A stretch of 64,000 nucleotides of DNA from Scolanthus callimorphus. Lineage: Eukaryota; Cnidaria; Anthozoa; Actiniaria; Edwardsiidae. The position numbers and the translations under genes are program-made. This document shows positions 1 to 40,824 of the stretch, in pieces. Numbering within the stretch: the first letter of the stretch is position 1; every line of letters begins with the position of its first letter. The stretch covers positions 25,451,951-25,515,950 of the forward strand of contig CM066917.1 in assembly GCA_033964015.1 (NCBI GenBank), given 5' to 3'. The notes under the pieces were generated by a model. It had not been told where the DNA came from. It was given only the letters and a program-made list of their open reading frames with translations, and did not search any database.

Positions 1-277
1 AGTAGGCCATGAGCTGTCTGTTTGTTATGCTTGAAATTGAGGTTAGCAGACTGCCAATTTTATTGTAGCAATTGTTTATTGATGGTGGTTTTCTTCTATG
101 TTTTCACTCACATCATTTAATTTTTGAACAGGCCTCAAATAAAATTCATTGTCTAGACTTACCCACTAACTGTAGCTGAATTGATTTGTCGCGTCGAAAG
201 CTAGACAACAGTCTAGACAGAATGCAGACAACTGTACTAGGCAATACCATATATTCATAATATATGGTATACAGGTA
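1..277. other. SPT16 upstream intron, no gene seen
   Basis: AT-rich sequence with no exon that matches the SPT16 N-terminus. It contains a short AT palindrome at about 246-271. Because the first recognisable SPT16 exon (2290) already starts inside the N-terminal domain, this stretch is most likely intron. Confidence 0.5.
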
Positions 278-1634
278 CACTACTGGCAAAAAGAAACGAG
301 ACGGAATTTTGCCGAATTTCGGACTTTGTTTTGACGAATTTTCGCGCGAAAATTCGGCGAAAATTCGGTAGACCTTTTACTCGATTAACAGCAGCGAAAA
401 TTCGCTTCCCGAATTTCGGACGAAGACTTTGGAGAATAAATGTACGTTTTACAAAGCTCTTTAAATAAATTTTCAAAGTCGATGTTGACCACGCGACGCC
501 ACTACGCACTTTGGTAAATGAATAAATGATCTACGCACTTTCGTGACAATGTCAAGACATGGTAATGCAGCTCACAATCAAAAACTTTCTCTTGACTGTG
601 GCCAAAAAGAAAAACACTACAGAGAACACAAATGGAGAGCTCAATTTTTTAGAACAGAGAACTTGGTCTTTATACCGCGGAAATGTTTAAAACGGCTTGG
701 GAGAAAAAGTAAACAAACTCACCTGAACACGAGGTCACGCACTCATCTCCGCAACGCCGGAAAAAGGTATTGACTTGAGTTTTAAAATCTTCCTTCTGAT
801 TCTTTGATATTATCTTTGCAAATGCTACTTTGGATTTCCCTTGCAGGAATTAGCAATTTTAAAACAATCATAACTTAGTAGTTTGACGCGCTCCGTGTTG
901 AATATGGTTGCGTTTGTCGATCGAACAAGTGAAAGTCACGCTAATTACAAATTCAGAATGCAAAAATTTCTCACTTTCTTTTGTTTTCTTCTTTTGTCGC
1001 TCTTTCCTTCCTAGGGAACCTTTTGTTTATAACGACTACAAGTAATTTATATCAAGCTAACAAAACCTATAAAAATTCAGGAGTGAATTCTTCTCGATTA
1101 CTGTAGCAAACTAATTTTTAATTGCACAGAAGTTGAGCGTCGTCTAGCCGATGTTTTTCCCAAGCTTTAATTAATTAAGCGGTTCGCGCGCGGGTCGTTT
1201 AGAAAAGCAAAGTTTTTTCCAAACTTTTCAAGACAATAACTGTGTAATTATAATCTTCAATAAAAGTAGAAACACAAGACAGTAAAAAGGCATGTGTTGT
1301 ATTTAGCGGCCTAACATCGCGAGGAAGTTGTGATTTCTAATTAGCTTTACATCGCGCGCTGGAGAAAACAAAGTGCCATCATAGCGCTGTACATTTTCTA
1401 CACCTCTCTTACGGCTCGTGAAGTACCTTTCAAAACGAAAATTCGGTGAACGAAAATTCGGCAAGCGATAATTCGCTTCATAACCTCTGCGAAATATCGT
1501 TTCTTCAGGACAATAGGCCATCCGAAATTTCACCGATATTTCGGCTGCTGCGAATTTTCGGCAATTTTCGCCAAACTTCGGCAATTTAGCCGAAATTCGG
1601 CGAACTTTGTTCTCGTTTCTTTTTGCCAGTAGTG
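278..1634. mobile_element. TA-flanked TIR element (MITE-like, 1.36 kb)
   Basis: The left end reads CACTACTGGCAAAAAGAAAC and the right end is its inverted copy at 1612-1634. Both ends are flanked by the dinucleotide TA (276-277 and 1635-1636), as in Tc1/mariner-type insertions. Both subterminal regions are packed with short copies of CGAAAATTCGGC-like motifs in inverted orientation. The longest open frames are under 100 codons and look like nothing known, so the element is non-autonomous. A second family member at 4429-13100 confirms the ends. Confidence 0.8.
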
Positions 1635-1636
1635 TA

Positions 1637-2010
1637 TGTGCCGCCCAGTAGGGTATGGTTTTTGGGCTCCTGAGATCGGCAGTAGGTTATCATTTTTTGC
1701 TTGCTTGGTCTATAATAGGGTATCATTTTTTTTGTCTCTGATAGGGTATGTATTTCAGTATGGCTACCCTACAAAGAAATTTTCATCAAAGTTGTGCTGC
1801 ATTTAGTGATAAAGACAGTTTATTTTAAAACTTTTTCATGATTAACAAAATTCTACTTTGATCGCGACATACTTTGATGGACCACTTTAGGTCTGCAGTA
1901 GCTAGGGTATATAATTTTAGTTACTGTAGGTCTATGGTAGGGTTAAAAAAAGATTTTTGGTCTCTGATAGGGTCAGGTTTTGGAGACCTTGGCAGCACAC
2001 CCCTGCCAAA
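1637..2010. repeat. Degenerate TAGGGTA-containing intronic repeat
   Basis: The motif TAGGGTA, or a one-base variant, recurs several times at irregular spacing of about 35-60 bases, with the phrase GTCTCTGATAGGGT seen twice. There is no coding signal. It probably belongs to an old dispersed repeat. Confidence 0.35.
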
Positions 2011-2289
2011 AAATCAGTGGAGTACCCCCTGGGGATTTTGGCACTAAATTTGTGCGGTTTCTATCCCACTCCTTTACACTTTCCTGGAATAAGGCACTAT
2101 TTTTATTTATTTATTTTCTATTTTTTTAATTTAATTTTGTTTATTTAATATATTTTTACAACCAGTTTTCATAATTTTACATTACATACAAAGAGAATGA
2201 ATTCCTAATTCCCAATAAGGCACTATGGTAGTTTTACTGCAATGCTCTGTTAATTATTTATCAAGCTATTTTACATTTGCATATTTCAG

Positions 2290-31326
<29,037 letters not shown>

Positions 31327-34030
31327 GTATAATCACAAACTCTTGGTTATTTGAGGTGTAAAATAGAAACTACTCCGCTACCATATTTACGCCATGTCCT
31401 TGTTGATTGTACTTCGTGGTAGTTGCCACATTTTGTCATTTTACTGACAAGGTGTGGTAGTGAAGAAGTACTTGAGGCCATCTGACAGCAGGCGAAAACT
31501 AAAAGGAAAGAAGTGCGCGTGACTGTTATTATGGGACAGTTTCTAGAAAGGTTCTGACACGAGGAGAAGTTACACTGAATCGCCCGGCCGGCTTGGCGAG
31601 AGTTTGACGCTTTTCCATCAGTGAACAATGCTATCGACGGGTTATCCTCGCCCATCCTTTGCGCTACCGACTTTCTACCCGTGCTGTAATGAGCAGTCGC
31701 AACCACAACCACAACAACAACAAAGAAATAAAAATAATGAAAATAAATAAAAGACCCCATCTTCAGCTACTAAAGCCTGAAAATCCTGGGTGAGCTAACC
31801 CTTCAAGCCCCAGAATTGCGTAAATCTTTACTTAACTACACGGAAATTCGTCTTCACCCACCCTCGAAGCAAACCTTTATAATGTCCGCTGAATTTTTAA
31901 CCCCGACTATAGGGCATCCACCCGGGAATTTTCACGCTTTCCTACAAGGGGGTCTAGTGAAGACAATTTCTGCGATTGCTCAATCTAATCAGCACACCTC
32001 TGAAAGCGCATGTTGTAACACGTGAAGCAACTCAAGAACTGTCTTTCAAACTTAAACTAATTGCGTGGCTCTTGGTGTGGACGTAGACGTAGTGGTCATT
32101 TTAACGAGGTGCGAGCTGCAATAGAAATTGTAGCCAACTCATGGATCCATAGGACTTGCCCGTACTAGAGAGGCTCTCTTGATATGTAAAGTACTTTTGA
32201 TCCGTATGGAGAGAGTTCGTAGTTCTTTGGTTCTGTCCGGGTGTTGTCGAGCGACTAATATTTCTTACCTGTATGATAATAAACAAAGTCACGTGATCAT
32301 TCAAGTGTAAATGGGTGTTGTTCTCGTAGCGTACTGATGGCGTTGTCTGCCGTCTTATCTCCTAGGGTCGCACTTAACAAAGATTGCCGGTTTTCCATAG
32401 AATTTGATAGCCAAATTTTGGAGACATCGCTTCACACGCAAAACACATTTTCCTCAATAGCGGTCGCACTACAAAGTCTATCCGGGATCGACAGAGCGGA
32501 AATGACCAAAAATGAAATGTCTAACTTCGCCGTATTTCAATATATAAGCTCAAGATTCCGTATACAAAGAGTTTCTATGACCAAAAGCATAATTCCAAAT
32601 TTTTAAGAAAATTGAAGAATATGAATTTTAGATATGGTCGACCAAAGTTTGCATAATTCCTGATCAAAGTACTAATAAAATGGTACAAAAACCAAAGTTG
32701 AAAGCCTAATATCTCAAAGACGGATCCATTAGAAAAAAGTCATTTTTGATATTTTGTTGTTATTCAGGCCTTATTTGAAATTTAGTGATCTAAACAGGTC
32801 ATTTCCGCTCTGCCTCCGGGATCCAGGTAAATCCTGAGGTTGGGATCCGGGATCCAGAGTATGGCATCCGGGATCCTGGATCCAGTTGAATTTGAGGTTT
32901 GGGATCCGGGATCCAGGGCCTTTCGCTTTACCTGGAATTTCCACAGGTAGCCATTTCTAGCTTTGGAATTTCCACAGAGGCAGTAAGAGAGAACGTGGTT
33001 TTTCCCCAGGGGTCGCTTCAAATTTCCACAGGGATAGAGTAATTTTTGAATATTTGGACTTCCTTGATAGGGGCGGTATGGCTATTTTTTTTTGGAACAG
33101 TCAATTATTCAGCTTCTCACAAGAATGGGTTTCTGCAGAAATTTCCTTTGTACCTTGCCATAACTTAGTCTACTGAAATGTGAATATATATGCAGAGAGG
33201 AAAACAGACATGCTTCTATTACCTTTTATGTCTTCTCCTTGAGTAATGTAGAGTACCAAGAGTTATTACTAAGAGTAGATTATTTATTTATAGAATCTTA
33301 TTCCTACTGAAACCCTTGTATGTATTCATACAGTAATGAACGAATTATTTTGACGTGACGAAAGCAGAAAGCGTTGCGTGACGAAGCACTCTGTTGAGGC
33401 CTGGGCCAAGCTCACTTTATCTACTTCTGCATTTAACAAGCTAAGTTGAAGTGTAGGTGCTAGAATCTTAGGCGGAAAGTTCTATTGGAGTAGGCAATTT
33501 GCTGCAACCACATTTACTGGAGTTACCAAAACCCTATGCAACGGATCACGATAGAAGTTCTGCCTTGGCGTTTAGTGGGTTGGTATTCTATATAGTGCCA
33601 CTCGGGTGGAGTGTATTTTAAATCCATGTAAATCTTGGTTGATATCGGAGAAACGTGCCGCAGCAAATTCCTATCACGAGACAACTCCCAGAAAAACGCC
33701 AAGAAAACAGCACTGAACTTCTGGACTTTCTGATTTACCCATTTCTCTTTATTCAAATTCTCTTCATCAGAAGAACAGAAGTAAGCCTCTCCATTTCTCG
33801 TGAACAATTCGAAAGCCAGTCTGTGTGTTCTGTAGTTTCCGTGAGACCTCGTGGTTATTATACGTCGTGGTCAGCGATTGCATCGGTAAAACAATAGGCA
33901 ATATTTGTTGGCAGACGTTGGAGGTTAAGAGGGTCCTTCGAAGTCATCGTATGCGGCTTCATGAGTAGATCATAAATTGAGCTACAGATCTCCTCGCTTG
34001 GCTGACTCGCTCTAATCTCTAGAAGACTAT
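31327..34030. other. Intergenic region, no confident gene
   Basis: After the SPT16 stop there are AATAAA motifs at 31727 and about 31746. A stretch at about 32,815-32,930 repeats GGGATCCGGGATCCAG-like units. A segment near 32,700 is related to the foldback element at 22262-22646. Open frames are short and none resembles a known protein. Confidence 0.5.
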
Positions 34031-34154
34031 CTGTGTGAATGTTTTGCAGCTCGAATCTTGCTCGAGGCGAAACGTCTTAAACAATCAGCACCTGCACTTG
34101 TTAATAGCACGGGGACCACGAGAACTGTTAACTGAAGTTCGACCGACAAAAAAA

Positions 34155-34610
34155 ATGAGCGAACATAAGACGTCCTTGACTGCCAAGGATAACCCAGTTT
34201 CTATGTGTAGTTGGCAAGAAGAAGCCGTTCACGATTTAGGATCCGTCTACGCGCGTAAGTATTCCAACGTGAAAGACGACAACGCTACGGTATGGACAAG
34301 TATGTATGAGAAAAACTTGGGTAGGAAAGTCAGCGATTTACCTCCATGGGTTTCAACGGAGTCAGGACGCAAAGAAAGCGCAGAGGAACACTTTGGTAAC
34401 CCCGGGAAGAAGGACTTTGCCACGATACACAAGGATCGAGCAGTTGATACCGGAGCTTTGCCTCCTCGACGGATGTATCACCACAGTCACGAACATGGAG
34501 GCCAAAAGAATTTGGACGTGCAGACAGCAGAACAGCGTAGAGCTCATAGGAGGAGAGCCAAGGGTAGAAGTGGATCGAGCGAAGGCGATAGCAGCCCCGC
34601 AGCCGAGTAA
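34155..34610 (+). CDS. Hypothetical 151-aa protein, possible single-exon gene
   Basis: I do not recognise this protein. It is polar, with tryptophan/tyrosine motifs (SMCSWQEEAVHDLGSVYARK, VWTSMYEKNLG, LPPWVSTESG), a His-rich patch (MYHHSHEHGG) and a basic then Ser/Glu-rich tail. I chose the Met at 34155 because it has an A-rich context; the frame stays open upstream to 34035, and a possible splice acceptor (TTTTGCAG) sits at about 34,043-34,050, so an upstream exon is possible. An AATAAA lies near 35,168. The non-repetitive sequence and ordered composition suggest a real gene, but there is no homology support. Confidence 0.45.
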   Translation: MSEHKTSLTAKDNPVSMCSWQEEAVHDLGSVYARKYSNVKDDNATVWTSMYEKNLGRKVSDLPPWVSTESGRKESAEEHFGNPGKKDFATIHKDRAVDTGALPPRRMYHHSHEHGGQKNLDVQTAEQRRAHRRRAKGRSGSSEGDSSPAAE

Positions 34611-35878
34611 CTTGAGCCGATGCAAGAAATATTGAATTTGAATATCGTACTTTTGAATGAATAACTTTAAGGAGCAAAGATTACAAGCTACAATCGTAAA
34701 CGGAAGCAGAGTATAATGATAAAGTGTGAAATACTTATATATATATATATGGTTATTAGCTAGTATAAATACTAAGTGATAGAGTATTTCGAGCGTTTTG
34801 TAATATGGTAGTAGATTTTTATGGAAGACTTGTCGTCTTTATGTCAAGTGTATCAGCCATCAGCAGTTTGACACGATGCTTTGAACGGTAAGTTTTTGAT
34901 TAAATCCATGAAATGAGCTTTTGCAGCGGAGAAGTTTGTATTTACTAATGATTGTTTAATCAAAGAGCTGATGTATTTATATAGGCCGTATCTTCAATCA
35001 ACAATGGCTTATGATACTCGAATGAGAATCAAATGATTGCTCTGCCCTTACGGCCATGCTTTGCGTAGTCTTTGTTAAGAACGACAACGTTACACACATG
35101 CTACAATATGCCTCTTGCCATGAATCCATGAACTTTTTAACAGTTTTTCACATGAAGCTCACATAAAATAATAAATCAAGCTTTATTGTCGTAAACAACA
35201 ATGTGTCTTTATTATCCTTATCTCTAAAGAAAAGAAAAACAAAGGTGGTGTATTCTCTTAACACAAACAACAAACAGGCTATTTACTTTGTATGGCTACA
35301 AAATGAGACGTGAAATGCCTGATAAAAACAGGTGCTTTTTAATAGAACTGTCGATATCAGTAAGACTTCAATGGTCGGCTGGGTGAAGTTCATAATTTGT
35401 AACCCAATAAAATGAGATATAAAATGTGCATAAATCAAGCGACTTCAAAAATAAAATCAATTTGCGGAAGGGAAGTTGATAGCGGTGAAACTGCGTTATA
35501 ATAAAAATATTCAATTTGCGTTGTAGTTGATTTCAGATGAGTGACGTGAATAATAGGCGAATTCAGGGTTCGCTCTCAGGGTACAGTGGCACAAATAATT
35601 TAGGTGTATAGTTAGTGTTCTTACTCACGATCAGGAAGCTGTTCCGATCAACACTCGGAAGTCTAATGCTTAGTCTTTCTTCAATCCGGACATGTCAAGT
35701 GTTAAGAAACGTTTTCCAAATTGGTTTCAAGTTTATCAAGCTCATAGCAATTCTTGTGAGTTTTATTTCTCCAAAAAGATGATAATAATAATATTAATAA
35801 TAATAATAATCTTTAATCCGTATAGCTGACAGATACATTGGTCTCAATTATAAAAATGTAAATGTATGGATTTGTATA
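34611..35878. other. Intergenic region, AT-rich
   Basis: Contains a (TA)n run at about 34,738-34,752, an AATAAA near 35,168 and (AAT)n at about 35,780-35,812. No gene is visible. Confidence 0.5.
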
Positions 35879-36349
35879 CAGTAAAAAACCCGCATAAAAG
35901 AACAGGTGTTTTGGGGATTCAGACTGAGTTTGTTCTTATACATTGGGTGTTTTCTGCAAAAACAGCCTGAAAATGTTCTTAAGGTGTTCTTAAAAGTTGT
36001 CTCTTAATATTAGATAATAGCTTGCTGCATACACTACCAACAGTCAAAATAAAGAATGTGATTGGCAGAAGGTGACAGTAATTTAGTAACAACAATTGGT
36101 TAAGTCTCAAAACAATTGCTAAATGTACCCTGCAATTCCTCATACAGTACATGCTGTAGACTGTGTACAATAGTCTAGCACATTACACTAGATTACTGTC
36201 CTCGAATCTAACTAGCAGCCATCTTTTTATACACAAGAACAATTTTCATTTTTCAGGCTGCATGTGTTCTTATGTATAAGGTATCTTTTTGACCAAATTA
36301 CAGCCTGAGTGTTCTTAATCCACTTGTTCTTTTATGCGGATTTTTACTG
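35879..36349. mobile_element. TA-flanked MITE, copy 1 (471 bp)
   Basis: Ends CAGTAAAAAACCCGCATAAA and the inverted TTTATGCGGATTTTTACTG are flanked by TA at 35877-35878 and 36350-36351. Copies of GTTCTTATRTATAAGG-like text occur inside. CAGT ends and TA sites suggest a Tc1/mariner (pogo-like) non-autonomous family. Confidence 0.8.
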
Positions 36350-36593
36350 TACCGCAAATATCCATATGAATGTTCAAATGCGGTTCTATACAGATGTGGA
36401 CATGTCTGATCCCCAAGATGCGGATTTTCTACAATGCAGCCTACAATATTGAGTGGTGGTTAGAAATAGAGAATAATACATGGACGTGCGGGGATATGGA
36501 ATTTGATCTCCGAGTGTTCACATTTTGAAATCTCAAGAGTGAGCGCAGCGAACTTTTTTTCTGAAAAATTTCGATTTGATGAATTTCGCGATA

Positions 36594-37281
36594 CAGTAAA
36601 AACCCGCATAAAAGAACAGGTGTTTTGGGGAATCAGGCTGATTTTGTTCTTGTATATTGGGTGTCTTCGGCAAAATCAGCCTGAAAATGTTCTTAAAGTT
36701 GTTTCTTAACATCAAATACTCCATACACTAGAAAGGTAACAGTCATTTAGTAACAACTTAGTCAAGTCTAAAAAACAATTGCTTAATTACCCTGGAATTC
36801 CTGCTGTAGAACTGTGTGCATGGTCTAGCACATCATATTGATCTCCTCGGTACTCTACCACACAGTGGGTTACTGTACTCGAATCTAACTGGCAGCATTT
36901 TCTTTATACAAGAACAATTTTCATTTTTCAGGCTGCATGTGTTCTTATGTATAAGGTACAATTTTGACCAAATTTCAACCTTAGTGTTCTTTAGATACGG
37001 CTCGGTGGCGCAGTGTGTTTGTGCACGGCACACTGTGCGTACGGTCCTGAGTTCGAACCCCGGATCGACCAACCGTATCGACTTTTCTCTGTTCCGAGTA
37101 GCTTGCTTATAGCTTTGAATTCCTTTCACCTCTGATAGAGAAAGGGGGTAAAAGCTGTGCGCCGTGGACCTCAGGTTTATCAGTCTCATTGGAGTACTGT
37201 TACGAGTTATCCACGTAAAATATGGCCTTTTACTTTTTTACTTTACTTAAACCACATGTTCTTTTATGCGGGTTTTTACTG
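36594..37281. mobile_element. TA-flanked MITE, copy 2, interrupted by a SINE
   Basis: Same ends as the copy at 35879, flanked by TA at 36592-36593 and 37282-37283. It aligns with copy 1 up to GTGTTCTT (about 36,991) and again from about 37,251. The roughly 260 extra bases in between are a tRNA-derived SINE. Confidence 0.8.
36992..37251 (+). mobile_element. tRNA-derived SINE
   Basis: The head resembles a tRNA with RNA polymerase III boxes: an A-box-like TGGCGCAGTGTG at about 37006-37017 and a B-box-like GAGTTCGAACCCC at about 37049-37061. A tRNA-unrelated body and a T-rich tail with ACTTTTTTACTTTACTT follow. It is missing from the sister MITE at 35879-36349, which defines its borders. The target duplication is short (CTT) and uncertain. 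Confidence 0.7.
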
Positions 37282-37544
37282 TAGTGGGCATTATCGTAAT
37301 GTTTCACACGTGTGAACTACGATATTTCTCAGTGGCCGAAGTCCTGATAAAACACTATAGTTTATATAATAAATATCATTCTTTGATAGCGCTACTTCTT
37401 TACCCTTATATGATATCTTTGGAGATGGCAAACATCGGAATATTTATTTCTTAGTTAGATTCCAAGCTTGCCTTTTCCCTACGAATATAAATTGTTTCAG
37501 CCAACGTGCCCCGATTACCCATGATGCAACGAGAGCGCGATCTC

Positions 37545-38111
37545 GTTTCATTTTATTTTATTTTATTTTATTTATTTTAGAGACTCTACACGTGACTGGA
37601 AGGAATAAATAAATAAATAATGTCACGTGAAGGGGGCGAGTAAACGGACACGGAGGTCCCGACGAGACACGCCCCCAACACTTAACGGGTTGCAATGACA
37701 ATACAAAAATTATAAAATGTAAATATATATATATATTATGCATAGACTGGTCTAGCAGCAGTTAATGTTCAATGATCTGCAGTAGGGGCAGACAGTTTTC
37801 CAGGTGCGGATTCTATCCGTATCAAAATGAGTGTACAGTTTATTAAAATAGAAGGATTTCAAATCTTGTTTGAAAACAGTAGAGGAGCTAGATTTACGGA
37901 TGTCGACAGGCAGATTATTCCAGATTAAGACAATTCTATTGAAAAAGGAGTCCCGAAAAAGTGAAGTTTCGTCCACTCGTATACTAGTCCGGCGGATTAG
38001 AGAAAGAATCGTATGATATCTCTTTTTTGTGGAATTCGAGGATGAGATATCATAGGATTCAAGTATATTCAAAGTCTTCAGTCGGTAGATTCCGCCGAAA
38101 ATAGCACTCAA
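37545..38111 (-). mobile_element. 5'-truncated LINE, C-terminal RT fragment and tail
   Basis: A 119-codon minus-strand frame (37752-38111) carries the usual C-terminal block of CR1/L2-type LINE proteins (SLIRRTSIRVDETSLF, then a WNNLPVDIRKSSSSTVFKQ motif and a Cys-containing end). A 3' UTR follows and ends in (TTTA)/(TTTTA) repeats at 37,548-37,615. The rest of the element is missing, as in typical incomplete reverse transcription. Confidence 0.75.
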
Positions 38112-38178
38112 AAAGGCGATATCGCCCTCGTTGCTGCCCGACTCGTGCGATATCGCTTTTTTCGTGCTATTTTCTTAG
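38093..38178. repeat. Imperfect hairpin
   Basis: GAAAATAGCAC and GCGATATCGC at the left pair with the inverted GCGATATCGC and GTGCTATTTTC at the right. It touches the broken 5' end of the LINE fragment. It may be a small MITE. Confidence 0.45.
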
Positions 38179-38921
38179 CCGAATCTAGCCTCCTGAAGCT
38201 TTGAATAATCCTATATAATTATAGAGCCAGCTCAAAATCCCATTGTGCCGGCAGATCGATTTTTCTTGTCGTCCTATTATTTTTAAATTGGATCACGCGC
38301 GCTCTGATTGGACAGTTCGCACGCTAAAATTGGATAGTTTGGGTTTGAACATGGATGCTATATAATTAATAAATAATAGTACTTTATTCTGTCCGATTAA
38401 GAATTTTTTTTTTATCGAACAGCATGGAGTCCTATTATATGTACAAATTGCACACTTTTGGCTTAAGGCACCAAAGTTTGCATGTTCATAGTTTTCGGTA
38501 GTTTATTGAAGATAAGCTATGGAGCCAAGCCAGCCATCTTGGAATCCTTAGTTATTCATCAGCTTTGCGGCGCTTGGTGAAATCTTCCATCGTCAATTTC
38601 CTCGAAAATGTGTTCTAATCGACCGGACTATACGTTTTGTTCTTAATTTTGTGTATTTACTTTGTATTTTGTGTACCACAGTCATGTGAAATGCGGCTCT
38701 AAAGACGATACACCTGTTTCACCTCGTGAAACTATGAACCATGCTTCATAAGCCGCAATGATAATTCTTGCTTGAAAAGGCAGCAGTTCATGACAAACTA
38801 TGCCCCAAAGTAGTAAACATAACGCAATGTAGTGTAGTTTGGTTTGTCAAATTCGAATAAAAAGCGACTTCATTATGATCCATGGCATGGTTGCACGGAA
38901 GCAACATTAATTGAAATATTT

Positions 38922-39036
38922 AACCATTATCCTGCGAGATTGCGCAGAATATCGTCAGATACTTAGCCGACGAGGGACGGATTCCCGAGTTGGCTAAATC
39001 AGACGATATTCTGCAAAATCGAGCAGGATAATGGTT
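38922..39036. repeat. 115-bp hairpin (MITE-like)
   Basis: AACCATTATCCTGC at the left and GCAGGATAATGGTT at the right are inverted copies. The arms continue inward (AGAATATCGTC and GACGATATTCT, TTAGCC and GGCTAA). There is no clear target duplication. Confidence 0.55.
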
Positions 39037-39600
39037 TTATTATTCAGCACATCGTTAGCACAAAAACCCTGAAAAACATTACTTTTGCGTATTATTTACG
39101 AGCTCAACACATCATATTTCCCTCAGACGACGGATATCACAGGATATATGTCATGTACAGAAGAAGGCTATTGACATTCCAATGACCATATTTGGGCAGT
39201 GCATCGATGTGTGTATATATAGCCTGAGTTAACATACGCTCACTCAAAATCAAACGATTTGAGTGAGACGTCTGTTAGGCTAGTGTATATACTGTAAAAA
39301 CACATTTAAATAACATTTTATTTGTGACAAATTATTGATGCTGACGTTGCAGACATCGCATATCAGCAATGACTCATACGAAAATAAGATTCCGTTCCGT
39401 TAACTCTGGTTTTGGTATTCGAGGTAACCAATGAACGTCTGCCAAGGCAACGTTACTCTCGATCCAAGTCGGGATACATTTTTTTCAAAAAACGTTGCTT
39501 GGTGTTTGGAAGTTGGTCATTGGTGTTTCATTACCTGCATGGCATTCTGGGTACGCCATTTCTGACGGTTTTCGTTGGTTTTGACAAGTAATACTACAAC

Positions 39601-39648
39601 CTTCCCTTCCCTTCCCTTCCCTTCCCTTCCCTTCCCTTCCCTTCCCTT
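39601..39648. repeat. (CTTCC)n microsatellite, integration target
   Basis: Nine to ten copies of the pentamer CTTCC, then directly element sequence. The last repeat (TTCCCTT) matches the spacer of the 34-bp sites at the internal unit junctions, so this is read as the host target site of the array. Confidence 0.85.
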
Positions 39649-39662
39649 ACGTTTCCCAAAAT
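39642..39662. other. Left attachment junction (hybrid recombination site)
   Basis: The right arm CGTTTCCCAAAAT (39650-39662) is intact and the spacer reads TTCCCTTA, against ATCCCTTA at the internal junctions. The left arm ATTTTGGGAAACG is absent and replaced by the host CTTCC repeat. This is what a crossover inside the spacer between an element site and the microsatellite would leave. Confidence 0.85.
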
Positions 39663-39814
39663 GAGAGAAACCCGAAATTCTGCTTACTTGCTTTGAAGTT
39701 TGCTGTAAAACTTGGACTAAAACTAGGTTAGCTTCCAGGGCAGATAACTTGATCGTTTTTTGGGATAAAAACCGAGTTGCACGAGTGCTACAATCAGTCA
39801 ATTGAAAGGGGTCC

Positions 39815-40824
39815 GTTCCTCTATTTTTGTTCCTTTGTTCCTATAATCAAATTAGGAACCAAACAATTGTTCCTTTTCTTAAATATAAGAACAGCCCTAT
39901 GCCCACGAATAGGAACACATTTTGCGTTCACCGGAACAAAAGTATCACTGATTAGGAACCAAACGGTCCTTTGTAATAACAAAGGAACGCATTGTTCCTA
40001 AACATAGAAATAAGCTGGGCCTTTTATATACAATTAGGAATTCACGTTCCTAATCATGACGTTCCTTTTTGAAAAAAGGGAACGTTTTGTTCCCAATAAT
40101 GTAATCAAATGTGAACCATTGTTCCTTTTCACTACGCTAAGGAACCAACAGTTCCGAACTGCTAAGTTCCTATCTCGATGTTTGGTTCTCCTTTGAGGTA
40201 ATTGGGAACACCTGTTCCCATTTACCGAGTTTGACAAGCTCAATCAGGAACTTTTTGTTCCTGAACGCACTCCCAATTAGGAACATTCTGTTCCCATGAC
40301 CAAATTGGACCTAACAAAAGGGGAATGTGAAGTTCCTTTGTGTGAAAATAGGGAACGTGCTGTTCCCAATTAAACAGGAATTCTGTTCCCATGACCAAAT
40401 TGGACCTAACAAAAGGGGAATGTGAAGTTCCTTTGTGTGAAAATAGGGAACGTGCTGTTCCCAATTAAACAGGAATTCTGTTCCCATGACCAAATTGGAC
40501 CTAACAAAAGGGGAATGTGAAGTTCCTTTGCGTGAAAATAGGGAACGTGCTATTCCCAATTAAACAGCAAAAAGGAACAAGGTGGCCCTAAAAAAGGTAA
40601 CACTTTGTTCCCATATGAGCAAATGGGATCATATTGTTCCTTTAGCAATAGGAACATTTTGTTCCACTGCAACACAATTAAGAACAAAGAGTTCCTATGA
40701 TCGACATCGGTCCTTTTCACTAAAGGAACGTATTGGTCTTAGATATGGATCTTGGGAACAAAGCGTTCCGAATTTAAAAGGAACGCTTTGTTCCCTTGAT
40801 GCATATTTGGGAACACAGTGTTCC
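39815..40824. repeat. GGAAC/GTTCC dyad array, unit A
   Basis: At least a dozen dyads of the form GGAAC-N4or5-GTTCC (for example 39984-39998, 40079-40093, 40141-40155, 40205-40218, 40247-40261, 40280-40294, 40352-40366, 40810-40824), plus many single GGAAC or GTTCC half-sites. A 95-bp subunit is repeated three times at about 40,285-40,565. It lies between the recombination site and the recombinase gene. Regular half-site spacing suggests a dimeric DNA-binding protein, possibly encoded by the element. Confidence 0.85.

Noticed and set aside
33523..33897. Overlapping frames of 80-94 codons on both strands
   Set aside because: No recognisable motif, mutually overlapping, in a repeat-like intergenic region.
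39815..40824. Steroid-hormone-response-element cluster (GGAACANNNTGTTCC resembles such sites)
   Set aside because: Most centres do not fit the six-base half-site, cnidarians are not known to have that receptor class, and the sites belong to the mobile element.
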